42,470 bases of DNA from Bacteroidota bacterium (GCA_014860565.1 JACZJN010000058.1:1-42470), one strand, 5' to 3'. Positions 17,610 through 26,053 are shown, counted from the stretch's first letter. Program-made: numbers and translations. The notes: a model not told the origin generated them from the letters alone.

Positions 17610-17630
17610 GAGCCGTGGGCTCGCCCCTAC
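17610..17630. repeat. Truncated copy of a GTAGGGGC-type palindromic element
   Basis: The sequence forms GAGCC-GTG-GGCTC, followed by GCCCCTAC. This is the right arm of the same kind of palindrome found complete at 39906-39939 (both end in GCCCCTAC), but the matching left-arm GTAGGGGC is missing. It lies between the response regulator and the ABC genes. Confidence 0.55.
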
Positions 17631-17632
17631 GC

Positions 17633-17661
17633 TTGGCGGATCGCGGGCGGATTCCTATCTT
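17633..17661 (+). promoter_or_regulatory. Promoter candidate for the ABC exporter genes
   Basis: TTGGCG (17633-17638) and TATCTT (17656-17661) are 17 bases apart. The predicted start is about 19 bases before the ATG at 17687. Confidence 0.5.
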
Positions 17662-17686
17662 ATTGCTTCACAAGACACGGAGCCCC

Positions 17687-18616
17687 ATGTCCATCATCCA
17701 TGCTGACCGCATCACGAAGGTGTTCAATCCGCGCGGCAAGGGAGCAGTGACCGCATTGTCGGAACTCTCGCTCGACGTACGCGAGGGAGAAATCTTCGGC
17801 CTGCTCGGTCCCAACGGTGCCGGGAAAACGACCTTCATCAAGGTGCTGCTCGAAATCGTCGCAGCCACGTCAGGCACGGCGCAGATGCTCGGCGCGCCCA
17901 TCGGGAATTCCGCCGCGAAAGCACGGGTGGGATATCTGCCCGAGAATCACAAATACCCCGACTTCCTGACCGGTGCACAGGTGCTGCGCTATTTCAGCAA
18001 GCTGGGGGGACTCCCTTCCGACCAGCGGGAGCAGCGCATCACCGACCGCCTCCGCCTCGTCGGCATGGAACAATGGCACAAAACGAAAATCCGGAAATAC
18101 TCGAAGGGTATGATGCAGCGCATCGGACTGGCGCAGGCGCTGGTAAACGATCCGCAGCTGGTCATTCTCGACGAACCGACCGACGGCGTCGATCCCCTCG
18201 GCCGAAAGGAAATCCGCGACATGCTGCTGCGCCTTCGCGACCAGGGAAAGACGGTCTTTCTCAACTCGCATCTGCTCTCCGAGGTCGAACTGATCTGCGA
18301 CCGCGTGGCGATTCTCAATAAAGGCCGCCTCATCCGCATCGGCACGGTCAAGGAACTGACGACGCAGGAAAACACGTATCGCATCGGCGTCGAGGGAACG
18401 CTGCCCGCGGAACTCCGCCTGCAGTGGGAAGCCACGCGCGTCAGCGTGCACGAAGAGAACGGCGAGCTGGTCTGCGCCCTCCCCGACCTCGCCGCGCTCA
18501 ATGCCGTGATCGATCAGCTCCGCTCCGCCGGACTCCTGATCAGGAGTGTCGCGGAAAAGCGGCAGAGCCTCGAAGACATGTTCATCGACGTCATTTCGCG
18601 GGAGGAAGCACAATGA
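17687..18616 (+). CDS. ABC transporter ATP-binding protein (ABC-2 exporter type)
   Basis: A 309-residue ATPase. Walker A GPNGAGKTT (about 44-52), Q-loop region GYLPENHKYPDF, signature KYSKGMMQR (a variant of LSGGQ common in ABC-2 exporters), Walker B LVILDEPTDGVDPLG and the switch His in LNSHLLSEV are all present. Residues 215-309 form the extra C-terminal domain seen in gliding/Nos-type ABC proteins. The ATG at 17687 is chosen because it begins at the conserved fold and follows a promoter-like pair. Its stop overlaps the permease start (ATGA), so the two make one exporter. The substrate cannot be read from sequence. Confidence 0.93.
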   Translation: MSIIHADRITKVFNPRGKGAVTALSELSLDVREGEIFGLLGPNGAGKTTFIKVLLEIVAATSGTAQMLGAPIGNSAAKARVGYLPENHKYPDFLTGAQVLRYFSKLGGLPSDQREQRITDRLRLVGMEQWHKTKIRKYSKGMMQRIGLAQALVNDPQLVILDEPTDGVDPLGRKEIRDMLLRLRDQGKTVFLNSHLLSEVELICDRVAILNKGRLIRIGTVKELTTQENTYRIGVEGTLPAELRLQWEATRVSVHEENGELVCALPDLAALNAVIDQLRSAGLLIRSVAEKRQSLEDMFIDVISREEAQ

Positions 18617-19431
18617 AACTCCTTGCACTCATAGAATTCACATTCCGCGAAGGACTGGCCCGCAAGACCATCATCGGCTTCGCGGTCATCTCGACCTTCT
18701 TCCTGCTGCTGGGCGTGCTTGCCGCATTCCTGATTCCGACGACGATCGAGATGGGGAATCCGCAGACCGGCGGCAGCACGATCGATATCACCACGAATCC
18801 CACGGTGGTCTGGCAGGTGCAGGCGGCGATGACCGGCTTCATCAATTTCGCCGCGCTGGTCCTGTCGATTTTCGCAACCGCGAGCATTCTGCCGAATACG
18901 ATGGAGAAAGGCAGCATCGACCTGCTGCTCTCCAAGCCCGTTTCCCGCTACGACATCCTGCTCGGCAAATCGCTCGGAAGTCTGCTGATCGTTTTTGTCA
19001 ACGTCGCGTATTTCATCGTCGGCATGTGGCTCATCGTCGGCATTCGCACGGGCGAATGGAACATGGGCTTCCTTGCGGTTTCGCTGTCGATCACCTACAC
19101 CTTCATCATTCTCTTCGCGCCGATGCTGGTGATCGGCATCAGTTCGCGGAGTTCCGCACTGACCATCATCGTGCTCTACGTGTTCATGTTTCTGCTCAGT
19201 CCCATCCTTGAAGCGCGGGCGGTGATCCTCCAGCTCGCATCGAGCGACGCGGCGAAGACCATCCTCGACACGCTCTACTACATCCTCCCCAAGCCCGATG
19301 CGCTGGGCAAGCTGTCGTATTCGCTGGTGATGCATCTGCCGCTGGATTGGATGCCGGTCTGGAGCAGCGGACTCTTCGCGGCAGTGATGTATGCGCTTGC
19401 CGCGTGGATGTTCCGGCGCAAGGATTTTTAA
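18613..19431 (+). CDS. ABC-2 type permease
   Basis: A 272-residue integral membrane protein with six predicted helices. The first starts near residue 20 and is followed by an external loop (PTTIEMGNPQTGGS). Between helices two and three is EKGSIDLLLSKPVSRYDILL, the coupling segment typical of NosY/ABC-2 permeases that contacts the ATPase. It ends in the cytoplasmic tail FRRKDF. It is translationally coupled to the ATPase gene (ATGA). Together they are probably an exporter of lipid, polysaccharide or another envelope component; which one is unknown. Confidence 0.9.
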   Translation: MKLLALIEFTFREGLARKTIIGFAVISTFFLLLGVLAAFLIPTTIEMGNPQTGGSTIDITTNPTVVWQVQAAMTGFINFAALVLSIFATASILPNTMEKGSIDLLLSKPVSRYDILLGKSLGSLLIVFVNVAYFIVGMWLIVGIRTGEWNMGFLAVSLSITYTFIILFAPMLVIGISSRSSALTIIVLYVFMFLLSPILEARAVILQLASSDAAKTILDTLYYILPKPDALGKLSYSLVMHLPLDWMPVWSSGLFAAVMYALAAWMFRRKDF

Positions 19432-19434
19432 GTC

Positions 19435-21150
19435 GTGCCGGCGGGAGTGCAGGCAACGACATTGGGGAAGGGCGTCCGCTGGGACGCCCTTTTTCTGCTT
19501 TTGCTCACAGCCGCCGCGCTCGTCCTTTTCCTCTTCCCCCTTTTTTCAGCTTCCCTCGAAGCAGGTTTCCCGCTCGATGACGGATGGATTCACGCGACCT
19601 ATGCGCGCGGCCTTGTCGAACACGGGGAATTCGCATTCAACCCGGGCGAACCCAGCACCGGAACGACAAGTCTGCTCTGGACGCTGCTGTGCGCCGGCGT
19701 GCTGCTGACCGGAAGCAGCGCTGCGGGAACCGCCCTCTTCCTCGGCGCGGCCTGCCTGCTGATTCTCGTGCCTGTCTGGCATCGGGTGCTACTGCGAACG
19801 GGATGCGGGCGCGCAGGCGCGCTGTTCGGCGCGGCGCTGCTCCCGCTTTCTGGAGTACTGCTGTGGTGGTCCCTCTCCGGCATGGAGACCGTGCTCTTTC
19901 TTCTCCTCGCGGCGCTGGCGCTCGATGCGTTCATGCGCGGAAAGCTCGTGTGGAGCGGAAGCTGGCTCGCGCTGCTCGTGCTCGCGCGTCCCGAAGGCGT
20001 GCTGCTCGCGCCTGTACTCGCATTCGCGGAGTGGCGGCGCAGCGGGTCCATCGGCCGGACGCTGCTCCTGCTCGCGCTCGCTGCCACGGGAGTCGCAATC
20101 TATGCCGCATGGAATCTTGCCGTCAGCGGCGCGCTTTGGACAAGCACGCTCGCCGGAAGGCGTTGGCTGGCCGCCGGTGGCCGTCCGCCCGAGACCGGCA
20201 TCCAGCAGTTTGCCCTCGCCTTCGCAGAGATTCTGTACCGCTGGATGAGGACGCTGCTCTGGGGCGCATTGCGGTGGTCCACCCCTGGAACCTGGATCTC
20301 CGCCGCCGCTGCCGGCATGGTGCTGCTGTGGTCCGGAGGAAGAAGAATATTCCATTTGCTGAAGCCTCGGCGGAAAGCGGACACTCCGTCTGCGTCCGAA
20401 AGCGGCACTGCGCCGTCGCCAACCGGGACGACGCCGATCCGTCCGGTCTTTGCCCCAGCGCTTGCAGCCTGGCTCTTCCTTCACACGGCGGCATACGCTT
20501 TGCTGCTTCCGTATCCCGGACACGCCGGCCGCTATCTCGCTCCCCTGCTGCTCGGTGTGTCGCTGCTGCTCGCGCGTCTCGCCTCCTCATTGCCCCGGGC
20601 GGACGGAGATCTCAGGATCTTCCCATTCCTTCTTCGCGGCATACTACCCCGGGCCTTGCTGCTGGCAGCCGTCACAGTGATCGGCTGGTCGGCGCTTGCG
20701 AGCTGGACCTGCGCCTGGCGCAGCAGCGTCGAGCACATCAACACCGTGCACGTCCGCGCGGCACGATGGATTTCGAAGCACACACCGCCGGATGCCCGCA
20801 TCGCCGCCTACGACATCGGGGCCATCGGCTATTTCTCCGGCCGCACGGTGATCGATCTGGGCGGGCTTGTGCAGCCTGCCGCGGTGCCGTACATGAACGG
20901 ACAGATCGACGCGTACATACTCCGCTCCCGCGCCGACTACGTGGTCATGGTCATACCATACGAAGGCCAGGACGCCGAGGGCTACCTTCCACGGGCCCTC
21001 GGATACGGCCAAAGCGGGCTTCTCACCCTCCGCCGCGCCGCTGCTTTCGGAATACCTGAAAAGGCGTATCAGCGGCATATTTCCATCACCGGCAACGCAT
21101 ATCCCCGAATAGTGATAGAAACAGCACATAAAAAGCTTGAAAAATCATAG
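19435..21150 (+). CDS. Polytopic membrane protein, GT-C glycosyltransferase-like
   Basis: A 571-residue protein with about eleven hydrophobic helices. I use the GTG at 19435, 4 bases after the permease stop and preceded by AAGGA. The first external loop carries the acidic pair in PLDDGWIHATYARGL (about 46-60), placed where GT-C enzymes using polyprenyl-phosphate sugars have their catalytic Asp. A cytoplasmic loop around 325-350 is low complexity (Ser, Thr, Pro, Gly). The soluble C-terminal part (about 440-571) has DARIAAYDIGAIGYFSG and IDLGGLVQP, which recur in uncharacterised bacterial GT-C-like proteins. It is probably co-transcribed with the ABC exporter, but donor and acceptor are unknown. 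Confidence 0.75.
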   Translation: MPAGVQATTLGKGVRWDALFLLLLTAAALVLFLFPLFSASLEAGFPLDDGWIHATYARGLVEHGEFAFNPGEPSTGTTSLLWTLLCAGVLLTGSSAAGTALFLGAACLLILVPVWHRVLLRTGCGRAGALFGAALLPLSGVLLWWSLSGMETVLFLLLAALALDAFMRGKLVWSGSWLALLVLARPEGVLLAPVLAFAEWRRSGSIGRTLLLLALAATGVAIYAAWNLAVSGALWTSTLAGRRWLAAGGRPPETGIQQFALAFAEILYRWMRTLLWGALRWSTPGTWISAAAAGMVLLWSGGRRIFHLLKPRRKADTPSASESGTAPSPTGTTPIRPVFAPALAAWLFLHTAAYALLLPYPGHAGRYLAPLLLGVSLLLARLASSLPRADGDLRIFPFLLRGILPRALLLAAVTVIGWSALASWTCAWRSSVEHINTVHVRAARWISKHTPPDARIAAYDIGAIGYFSGRTVIDLGGLVQPAAVPYMNGQIDAYILRSRADYVVMVIPYEGQDAEGYLPRALGYGQSGLLTLRRAAAFGIPEKAYQRHISITGNAYPRIVIETAHKKLEKS

Positions 21151-21339
21151 TTTTGCACTTGCGTCAAGCCCTTTCTCGACCTATTTTAGGTCAAAAATCT
21201 GTCCCCATCCAGCCATGCACTCAGCTTCGTACCGCTTCCCGGCACTGGCATAAGGCGCAGACCCGCCGTTCCGCGCGTAGAGAACATATGTCTGCAGGTG
21301 CGTTGGCGATTTGTTCACCCTGATTTTCGAGGAGGCTTC
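21151..21339 (+). other. Long 5' leader region of the cold-shock gene
   Basis: These 189 bases precede the cold-shock gene and hold no gene. They contain the short hairpin GACCTA-TTT-TAGGTC (21178-21192) with no T tract after it, and end in a very strong ribosome site GAGGAGG (21329-21335). Cold-shock genes often have long structured leaders, but I cannot locate the start point here. Confidence 0.4.
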
Positions 21340-21573
21340 ATGGAACAGGGCGTCGTCAAGTGGTTCAACAACGCGAAGGGTTTCGGGTTTATCAAGCCCG
21401 AAGAGGGCGGAGACGTTTTTGTTCATTACAAGTCGATTGAAGGAGACGGCTACAAGAAGCTCAAAGGAGGCGAACTCGTCGAGTACGAGGCGCAGATGGG
21501 CCCCAAGGGCATGCAGGCGACAATCGTCAAACGCATCCATGAGTACGCGGAAATGGAACAACAGTATTCCTGA
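21340..21573 (+). CDS. Cold-shock domain protein (CspA family)
   Basis: A 77-residue single-domain protein. It has the N-terminal VKWFNNAKGFGFI, with RNA-binding motif RNP1 (KGFGFI), and RNP2 as VFVHY (Tyr in place of the usual Phe). The ATG at 21340 is fixed by the ribosome site GAGGAGG 4 bases upstream; the open frame before it is leader. It should bind single-stranded RNA or DNA and melt secondary structure, either in cold or constitutively. It is monocistronic, ending at a strong terminator 22 bases after the stop. The tail HEYAEMEQQYS is slightly longer than in E. coli CspA. Confidence 0.95.
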   Translation: MEQGVVKWFNNAKGFGFIKPEEGGDVFVHYKSIEGDGYKKLKGGELVEYEAQMGPKGMQATIVKRIHEYAEMEQQYS

Positions 21574-21594
21574 AAATAACCGCATTCCGGTCGC

Positions 21595-21622
21595 AACCTC
21601 TCCCGCGCGGAGAGGTTTTTTT
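21595..21622 (+). terminator. Intrinsic terminator of the cold-shock gene
   Basis: A 9-bp perfect stem (AACCTCTCC / GGAGAGGTT, loop CGCGC) is followed by a T tract at 21616-21622. Confidence 0.9.
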
Positions 21623-21696
21623 ATCCTTCAAATTACCGTAGATTTCTCCTTCCGGGGCAGGCGCATGTTCTCCTGCCGCCGAACCCACAACGACAC

Positions 21697-22311
21697 ATGT
21701 TTTCAACCCTGGCAAATAAATTATCCCTGCTCCGCATCGTGCTTTCTCCGGTGTTTCTCTTCATGATCATTTCGGACGACAAGCTGATGCGGGAACTGTC
21801 CCTGGCTGTCTTTTTCATCGCCGCCATCACCGACTGGTACGATGGAGAAATTGCACGGCGAAGCGGAACAGTGACCAATCTGGGCAAGTTTCTCGATCCG
21901 CTGGCAGACAAGTTCCTCACGTCTTCCGCCTTCCTCGCCTTCGCCCTGCTTGACTACGTTGCCTGGTGGATGGTGCTGGTGATTGTGTTCCGCGATCTGC
22001 TGATCACCGTGCTGCGTTCACTCGCGGAAAGCCGTGGCGTCCACATCGTCACCTCGAAAACGGCGCAGTGGAAAACCTTCATTCAGATGACGGTGCTCTA
22101 CTATCTGCTCCTGCTGATCGTGGGACAGGACGTCGGCTGGGTGAAAGCAGTGCTTGGCGGAACGCTTCCGGTGTTATTGGACGCCGACGTGGTATACGTG
22201 CTCATGTTCGCCGTGACGCTTTTCACCGCCTACACCGGCGTGCAGTATATTGTTGAGAACTGGAAATTTGTCTCATCACTGCTTCCCAACAGCAAAGGGG
22301 TGATTGAATGA
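21697..22311 (+). CDS. pgsA: CDP-diacylglycerol-glycerol-3-phosphate 3-phosphatidyltransferase
   Basis: A 204-residue membrane protein of the CDP-alcohol phosphatidyltransferase family. The catalytic signature is complete: DGEIARRSGTVTNLGKFLD followed by PLAD, matching DGxxAR-x8-GxxxDxxxD (about residues 50-72). The N-terminus NKLSLLRIVLSPVFL and the following helices match PgsA. It makes phosphatidylglycerol phosphate from CDP-diacylglycerol and glycerol 3-phosphate at the inner membrane. The stop overlaps the pgpA start by 4 bases, and PgpA performs the next step. Phosphatidylserine and phosphatidylinositol synthases share the motif, but the pgpA neighbour supports PgsA. Confidence 0.92.
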   Translation: MFSTLANKLSLLRIVLSPVFLFMIISDDKLMRELSLAVFFIAAITDWYDGEIARRSGTVTNLGKFLDPLADKFLTSSAFLAFALLDYVAWWMVLVIVFRDLLITVLRSLAESRGVHIVTSKTAQWKTFIQMTVLYYLLLLIVGQDVGWVKAVLGGTLPVLLDADVVYVLMFAVTLFTAYTGVQYIVENWKFVSSLLPNSKGVIE

Positions 22312-22793
22312 GCGTCACGACTGTACCCGGCATGTTCAGAACGATCCTGCACTGGTACTATCGGCTGCTGGGAACCGTGTTCTTCACGGGATACTTCCCG
22401 TTCGCTTCGGGCACCGTCGGATCCGCTGTCGCGCTCGCGCTCTACTGGGTACTGCCCTTCACCGATAACGGCACGATCGCGATTTCCTTTGCGCTGGCGG
22501 GCGCCTTCCTCGGTGTCCCGGCCGCGGACTGGCTCGAACAGCAGCACGGCGACGATCCGTCCATCGTCGTCTTCGACGAAGCCGTCGGCATGTGGCTGGC
22601 GCTGGTGTTCCTTCCGAAAATCTGGTGGGTCGCCCTGGGCGCCTTCCTTCTCTTCCGCCTCTTCGACATCGTCAAGCCGCAGCCTGCGAAGTATTTCGAC
22701 AACATGCGCGGGGGCGCGGGGATCATGATGGACGATGTCATCGCGGGCGTGTACGCCAACATCGTCATGCAACTGGTCCTGCTGTTCGTCTGA
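22308..22793 (+). CDS. pgpA: Phosphatidylglycerophosphatase A
   Basis: A 161-residue membrane protein with the PgpA motifs: FASGTVGS (about 32-39), DPSIVVFDEAVGMW (about 84-97) and the long acidic stretch RLFDIVKPQPAKYFDNM followed by GAGIMMDDVIAG, which provides the Mg-binding Asp residues. It removes phosphate from phosphatidylglycerol phosphate to give phosphatidylglycerol, completing the step begun by the overlapping pgsA (ATGA). The protein is of usual length for the family. Confidence 0.95.
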   Translation: MSVTTVPGMFRTILHWYYRLLGTVFFTGYFPFASGTVGSAVALALYWVLPFTDNGTIAISFALAGAFLGVPAADWLEQQHGDDPSIVVFDEAVGMWLALVFLPKIWWVALGAFLLFRLFDIVKPQPAKYFDNMRGGAGIMMDDVIAGVYANIVMQLVLLFV

Positions 22794-22824
22794 CCTGACC
22801 GCCGCCCGCGTTCCTCCGCACTGC

Positions 22825-22852
22825 TTGGAATCTGCCCCGGCGGCTCTATATT
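22825..22852 (+). promoter_or_regulatory. Promoter candidate for the outer-membrane protein - ispE unit
   Basis: TTGGAA (22825-22830) and TATATT (22847-22852) are 16 bases apart, with a predicted start about 31 bases before the ATG at 22890. A GAGG ribosome site precedes that ATG. Confidence 0.5.
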
Positions 22853-22889
22853 TCGTGAAACGCCGACACAACGACTCGAGGATATTATC

Positions 22890-23660
22890 ATGCATCGCGT
22901 ACTGACCGTGCTCCTGCTGCTTCTGCTTCTCGCTCCCTCCGCCTTCGCGCAGGACGACGAGGATTTTGAAATCCGTCCCAACCGCAGACAGCGCGGAGGC
23001 GGCATCGTGGGCGGCGGCGGCGGCATCACCCCAACCTGGCATTTTCTCAACACCGCCGATCTCAACACCGCGCTCGACGCCAAGGGCCTTCCTCAACTCG
23101 GAGAAGACGGTCTCTTTCTCTTTGGGGGACAGGGCTACGCCTACATCGTCATTATTCCGAATCTTCGCATCGGCGGCATGGGCTACGGCGGTTCGATGGA
23201 GTCTTCCTGGTCGCCCAACACGCGCGAGGAGCCCGTCCCGTTCAAGACGACCAAGCTCGATGTGAGCGCAGGTGGAGTCACCCTCGAGTACGTCATCCCC
23301 TTCGGCCGCTTCCACGTCGCCCTCGGCGGCATGCTCGGCGGCGGCTCGTATACGCTGACGCTGATGCAGACCGATCTGTGGCATAAGGACTGGAACGAGC
23401 TCTTCCCGTCCTCTCCCACGTCGGCGGTGGACAGCCGACATGAATTGACCAGCACGTTTTTCACCTGGCAGCCCTCGCTCACGCTCGAATACGAAGTGCA
23501 TCCGTTCATCGTGCTGGGCGTCACCGGAGGCTATTTCGGCGGGAGCGGAAGCTGGGAACTCGACGAGAATTTCGATCTGTCGGGCATGCCGGATTTCAAG
23601 TTTGAAAGTCCGTTCCTGCGCGTCGGTCTTACCTTCGGACTGTTTCTCGGAGAGAATTGA
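22890..23660 (+). CDS. Outer-membrane beta-barrel-like protein of unknown function
   Basis: A 256-residue protein with a clear signal peptide (1-20, ending AFAQ). A short acidic and basic stretch and a Gly-rich segment (GGGIVGGGGG) follow. The rest alternates amphipathic strands and glycines (LRIGGMGYGGSM, LDVSAGGVTLEYVIPF, FHVALGGMLGGGSYTL, FIVLGVTGGYFGGSG) and ends LRVGLTFGLFLGEN, with the aromatic/hydrophobic strand pattern typical of outer-membrane barrels. I do not recognise a named family. It lies 3 bases before ispE, so the two are probably co-transcribed, although no functional link is obvious. Confidence 0.75.
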   Translation: MHRVLTVLLLLLLLAPSAFAQDDEDFEIRPNRRQRGGGIVGGGGGITPTWHFLNTADLNTALDAKGLPQLGEDGLFLFGGQGYAYIVIIPNLRIGGMGYGGSMESSWSPNTREEPVPFKTTKLDVSAGGVTLEYVIPFGRFHVALGGMLGGGSYTLTLMQTDLWHKDWNELFPSSPTSAVDSRHELTSTFFTWQPSLTLEYEVHPFIVLGVTGGYFGGSGSWELDENFDLSGMPDFKFESPFLRVGLTFGLFLGEN

Positions 23661-23663
23661 GCG

Positions 23664-24527
23664 ATGAAAATCCGCTCGTATGCGAAGATCAATCTGGGGC
23701 TGCGCGTGCTCGGAAGGCGCGCCGATGGCTTCCATGATCTCGTAACCGTGTTCCATCTCGTCGATCTCTTCGACACGCTTCAGTTCGAAATCACTGACGG
23801 AAGCATTTCACTCGAGAGCAACCGCGACGACATTCCCACCGACGACGGCAATCTCTGCGTTCGCGCGGCGCGTCTGCTCCTCGAGCAGCAGCGAGGCATG
23901 GGCGTGCATATCGTGCTGCATAAAAATATTCCCGCGGGCGCGGGACTCGGCGGCGGCAGTTCCAACGCGGCTGCCGTGCTCCGCTATCTTCCGTCGCTGC
24001 TGGGACTCTCGTTCCCCGAGGAGGAACTGCTGGAAATGGCGGCGATGCTCGGTTCGGATGTGCCTTTCTTTCTGCAGGACGGCAGTGCCCTGGCCCGGGG
24101 CCGCGGCGAAGTGCTCGAGCATTTCTCCTGGCAGTGTCCCTGGTGGATCGTGCTGGTGAATCCCGGCATCCATGTTTCGACCGCCTGGGCATACGGCAGC
24201 CTCCGGCTCGACGCGCAGCCCGAGGAAGCGGATCTCCGCACCACACTGCGCGAGGCGTACGACGACCCGAACGCCATCGCGCTACTCCTGCACAATGACT
24301 TCGAGCGAACGGTCATCGAAGCGCATCCCGCCATCGGCGAGGCGAAGCAGCGTCTGCTCGACGGCGGCGCTTCGGGCGCGCTGATGAGCGGCAGCGGTTC
24401 TTCCGTCTTCGGTTTATTTCCGGACGAATCCGCCGCACGCGATTGCGCCGCCGGGTTCCCGCAGGAGCAACTCCTGAGTGTGACGCCGCCGCAATTTGTG
24501 CCCGACGCCATCGTCCGGGACCTGTAA
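23664..24527 (+). CDS. ispE: 4-diphosphocytidyl-2-C-methyl-D-erythritol kinase
   Basis: A 287-residue GHMP-family kinase. It starts with SYAKINLGLRVLGRRADGFH (the AKINL Lys and DGFH are typical of IspE) and has the ATP-binding loop PAGAGLGGGSSNAAA (90-104), then LGSDVPFFL, with the catalytic Asp, and the late motif LMSGSGSSVFGLF. It phosphorylates CDP-methylerythritol in the non-mevalonate isoprenoid pathway. No other pathway genes are adjacent. Length and motif spacing are normal. Confidence 0.95.
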   Translation: MKIRSYAKINLGLRVLGRRADGFHDLVTVFHLVDLFDTLQFEITDGSISLESNRDDIPTDDGNLCVRAARLLLEQQRGMGVHIVLHKNIPAGAGLGGGSSNAAAVLRYLPSLLGLSFPEEELLEMAAMLGSDVPFFLQDGSALARGRGEVLEHFSWQCPWWIVLVNPGIHVSTAWAYGSLRLDAQPEEADLRTTLREAYDDPNAIALLLHNDFERTVIEAHPAIGEAKQRLLDGGASGALMSGSGSSVFGLFPDESAARDCAAGFPQEQLLSVTPPQFVPDAIVRDL

Positions 24528-24569
24528 CTTTCCTCCGCACCGACGTGTTGTTTCTCAATTGATCAAGGC

Positions 24570-24968
24570 ATGATGAGTTCACGACGCTTCCCCTGGATTT
24601 TCGCCGCCGCGATCAGCGGCTTCCTCGCTGTTGCTCTCGGCGCCTTCGGCGCGCACGCGCTTGCCTCCCGCGTGGATGCATCGCTTCTCGAGGCGTATCG
24701 CACCGGCGTGCTTTACCATCTGGTGCACAGCGTCGCGATCCTGGGCTGCGGTCTTTTTCTCCTGACGCACGATGAAAGGCGCATCCACCACGCCGCGGGA
24801 TATTTTCTTGCCGGTATCGTGCTTTTCTCAGGAAGTCTGTATATCATGACGGTAACCGGTGCGCGCTGGCTCGGCGCCGTCACGCCCTTCGGCGGCATCG
24901 CCTTCCTCTCGGGATGGGTGCAGCTCGCCGTGGCAGGTTGGCGCGTTTCGCGTCGTTCATCACTCTAG
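24570..24968 (+). CDS. DUF423 family membrane protein
   Basis: A 132-residue inner-membrane protein with four hydrophobic helices. Family hallmarks are GFLAVALGAFGAHAL near the N-terminus, YHLVHSVAIL, LFSGSLYIMTVTG and TPFGGIAFLSGW. Two adjacent ATGs (24570 and 24573) are possible; the first follows AAGG. The function of DUF423 proteins (YwdK/YgdD type) is not established. The stop lies between two copies of a 13-base direct repeat (24949-24961 and 24969-24981). Confidence 0.92.
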   Translation: MMSSRRFPWIFAAAISGFLAVALGAFGAHALASRVDASLLEAYRTGVLYHLVHSVAILGCGLFLLTHDERRIHHAAGYFLAGIVLFSGSLYIMTVTGARWLGAVTPFGGIAFLSGWVQLAVAGWRVSRRSSL

Positions 24969-25010
24969 CGCGTCGTTCATCTTTCCAGGTAGTTTTTTCA
25001 TAGCTTGCAG

Positions 25011-26030
25011 ATGTTGCGTATGTCCATCCTCCGTCATATTTCCCTGCTTCTTCTCGCAGTCGCGCTGTTTGCCGCCTGCTCCGAGGACGATCCCATTGAA
25101 TCGATCCACCACGTCAATCCCCTCTGGACGCCCGACGGGAAAACCATCGTCGCGGGCTATGACCAGTATCTCCCGGTCGGCGGAGATGCCGTCACAGCAC
25201 CGCTGAAGAACCCGACGCGGCTTGCGATCATGGATTTTGCCTCGCGCTCGACCCGCATCGTCGACCTCCAGATCGTTTCCACCTGGCACGAGCTCTACGC
25301 CTTCGATCCTTCCGGAACGGCGCTGGCATTCGTTCAGCAGGGCGGCATCTACTTTTTCGACCTGCAGGGCCGGCTGCTTCTCCAACATCAGCCGACGATC
25401 GGCAGCGCACCGCGACTGCTGGCGTTCAGCAATACGGGCAACTCCTTTGTCTGGCTCGGCACGACAAGCGTGGGATATTCGGTGAACCTCTCCACGTATG
25501 ATGCTTCCGGCTGGACCATTCTCAACTCGGTGGAACTCGGCAGGGTCACCACCACGGAAGCGCCGGTCTCGCTCGTGCTGACCTCGCAGCGATCGTACGC
25601 GGTGCGCACGAGTTCCGGTCTTGTGCGCGAGGTGGACTTCGACGGAACGGAACTGAACAGCTTTTCCATCAAGCCGCTCACCGCCGACAATCCCTGGCAC
25701 GCCAGGCTGATATTCTACGACACGGGTGGAATGCGCTATCTGTATGCGCTCGACAACGAGGGATTGATGCGCCTCGATCTCGCGACCGGAATGGCGGCAC
25801 AGCTGGTGAAAGGACAGATCGTGGATCTCGACGTCTCCGACCTGCGCCGCTCGATGGTTTATGAGACGCACACCGGTGACGTCTGGCTTTCGAATCAGGA
25901 CGGCAGTCCGCTCTCGCGCATCGCGCCGCAGAATCTCATGCCCCGCATTTCACCCGCCGGCAATGGCATCGCCCTCATCGAGCGCATCAGCTCGTATCGC
26001 GATTCGCTGCACATTCTGCTGCTTCGATAA
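25011..26030 (+). CDS. Lipoprotein with beta-propeller-like repeats
   Basis: About 339 residues. The start may be ATG 25011 or ATG 25020; both lead into the same lipoprotein signal, with Cys in LFAACSEDD. The mature part shows repeated strands of TolB/PD40-like propeller type, such as VNPLWTPDGKTIVAGYD, LYAFDPSGTALAFVQQGGIY, LLAFSNTGNSFVWLG, RLDLATGMAAQLV and MPRISPAGNGIALIE. No catalytic motif is visible. It is probably anchored in the outer or inner membrane facing the periplasm. A strong terminator follows 24 bases after the stop and separates it from the convergent protease-like gene. Confidence 0.78.
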   Translation: MLRMSILRHISLLLLAVALFAACSEDDPIESIHHVNPLWTPDGKTIVAGYDQYLPVGGDAVTAPLKNPTRLAIMDFASRSTRIVDLQIVSTWHELYAFDPSGTALAFVQQGGIYFFDLQGRLLLQHQPTIGSAPRLLAFSNTGNSFVWLGTTSVGYSVNLSTYDASGWTILNSVELGRVTTTEAPVSLVLTSQRSYAVRTSSGLVREVDFDGTELNSFSIKPLTADNPWHARLIFYDTGGMRYLYALDNEGLMRLDLATGMAAQLVKGQIVDLDVSDLRRSMVYETHTGDVWLSNQDGSPLSRIAPQNLMPRISPAGNGIALIERISSYRDSLHILLLR

Positions 26031-26053
26031 CACCGAAAAAATTTTGTTCCCAT

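Noticed and set aside
21178-21192. Terminator after the GT-C-like gene
   Set aside because: The hairpin has only six pairs and no T tract follows it on the plus strand.
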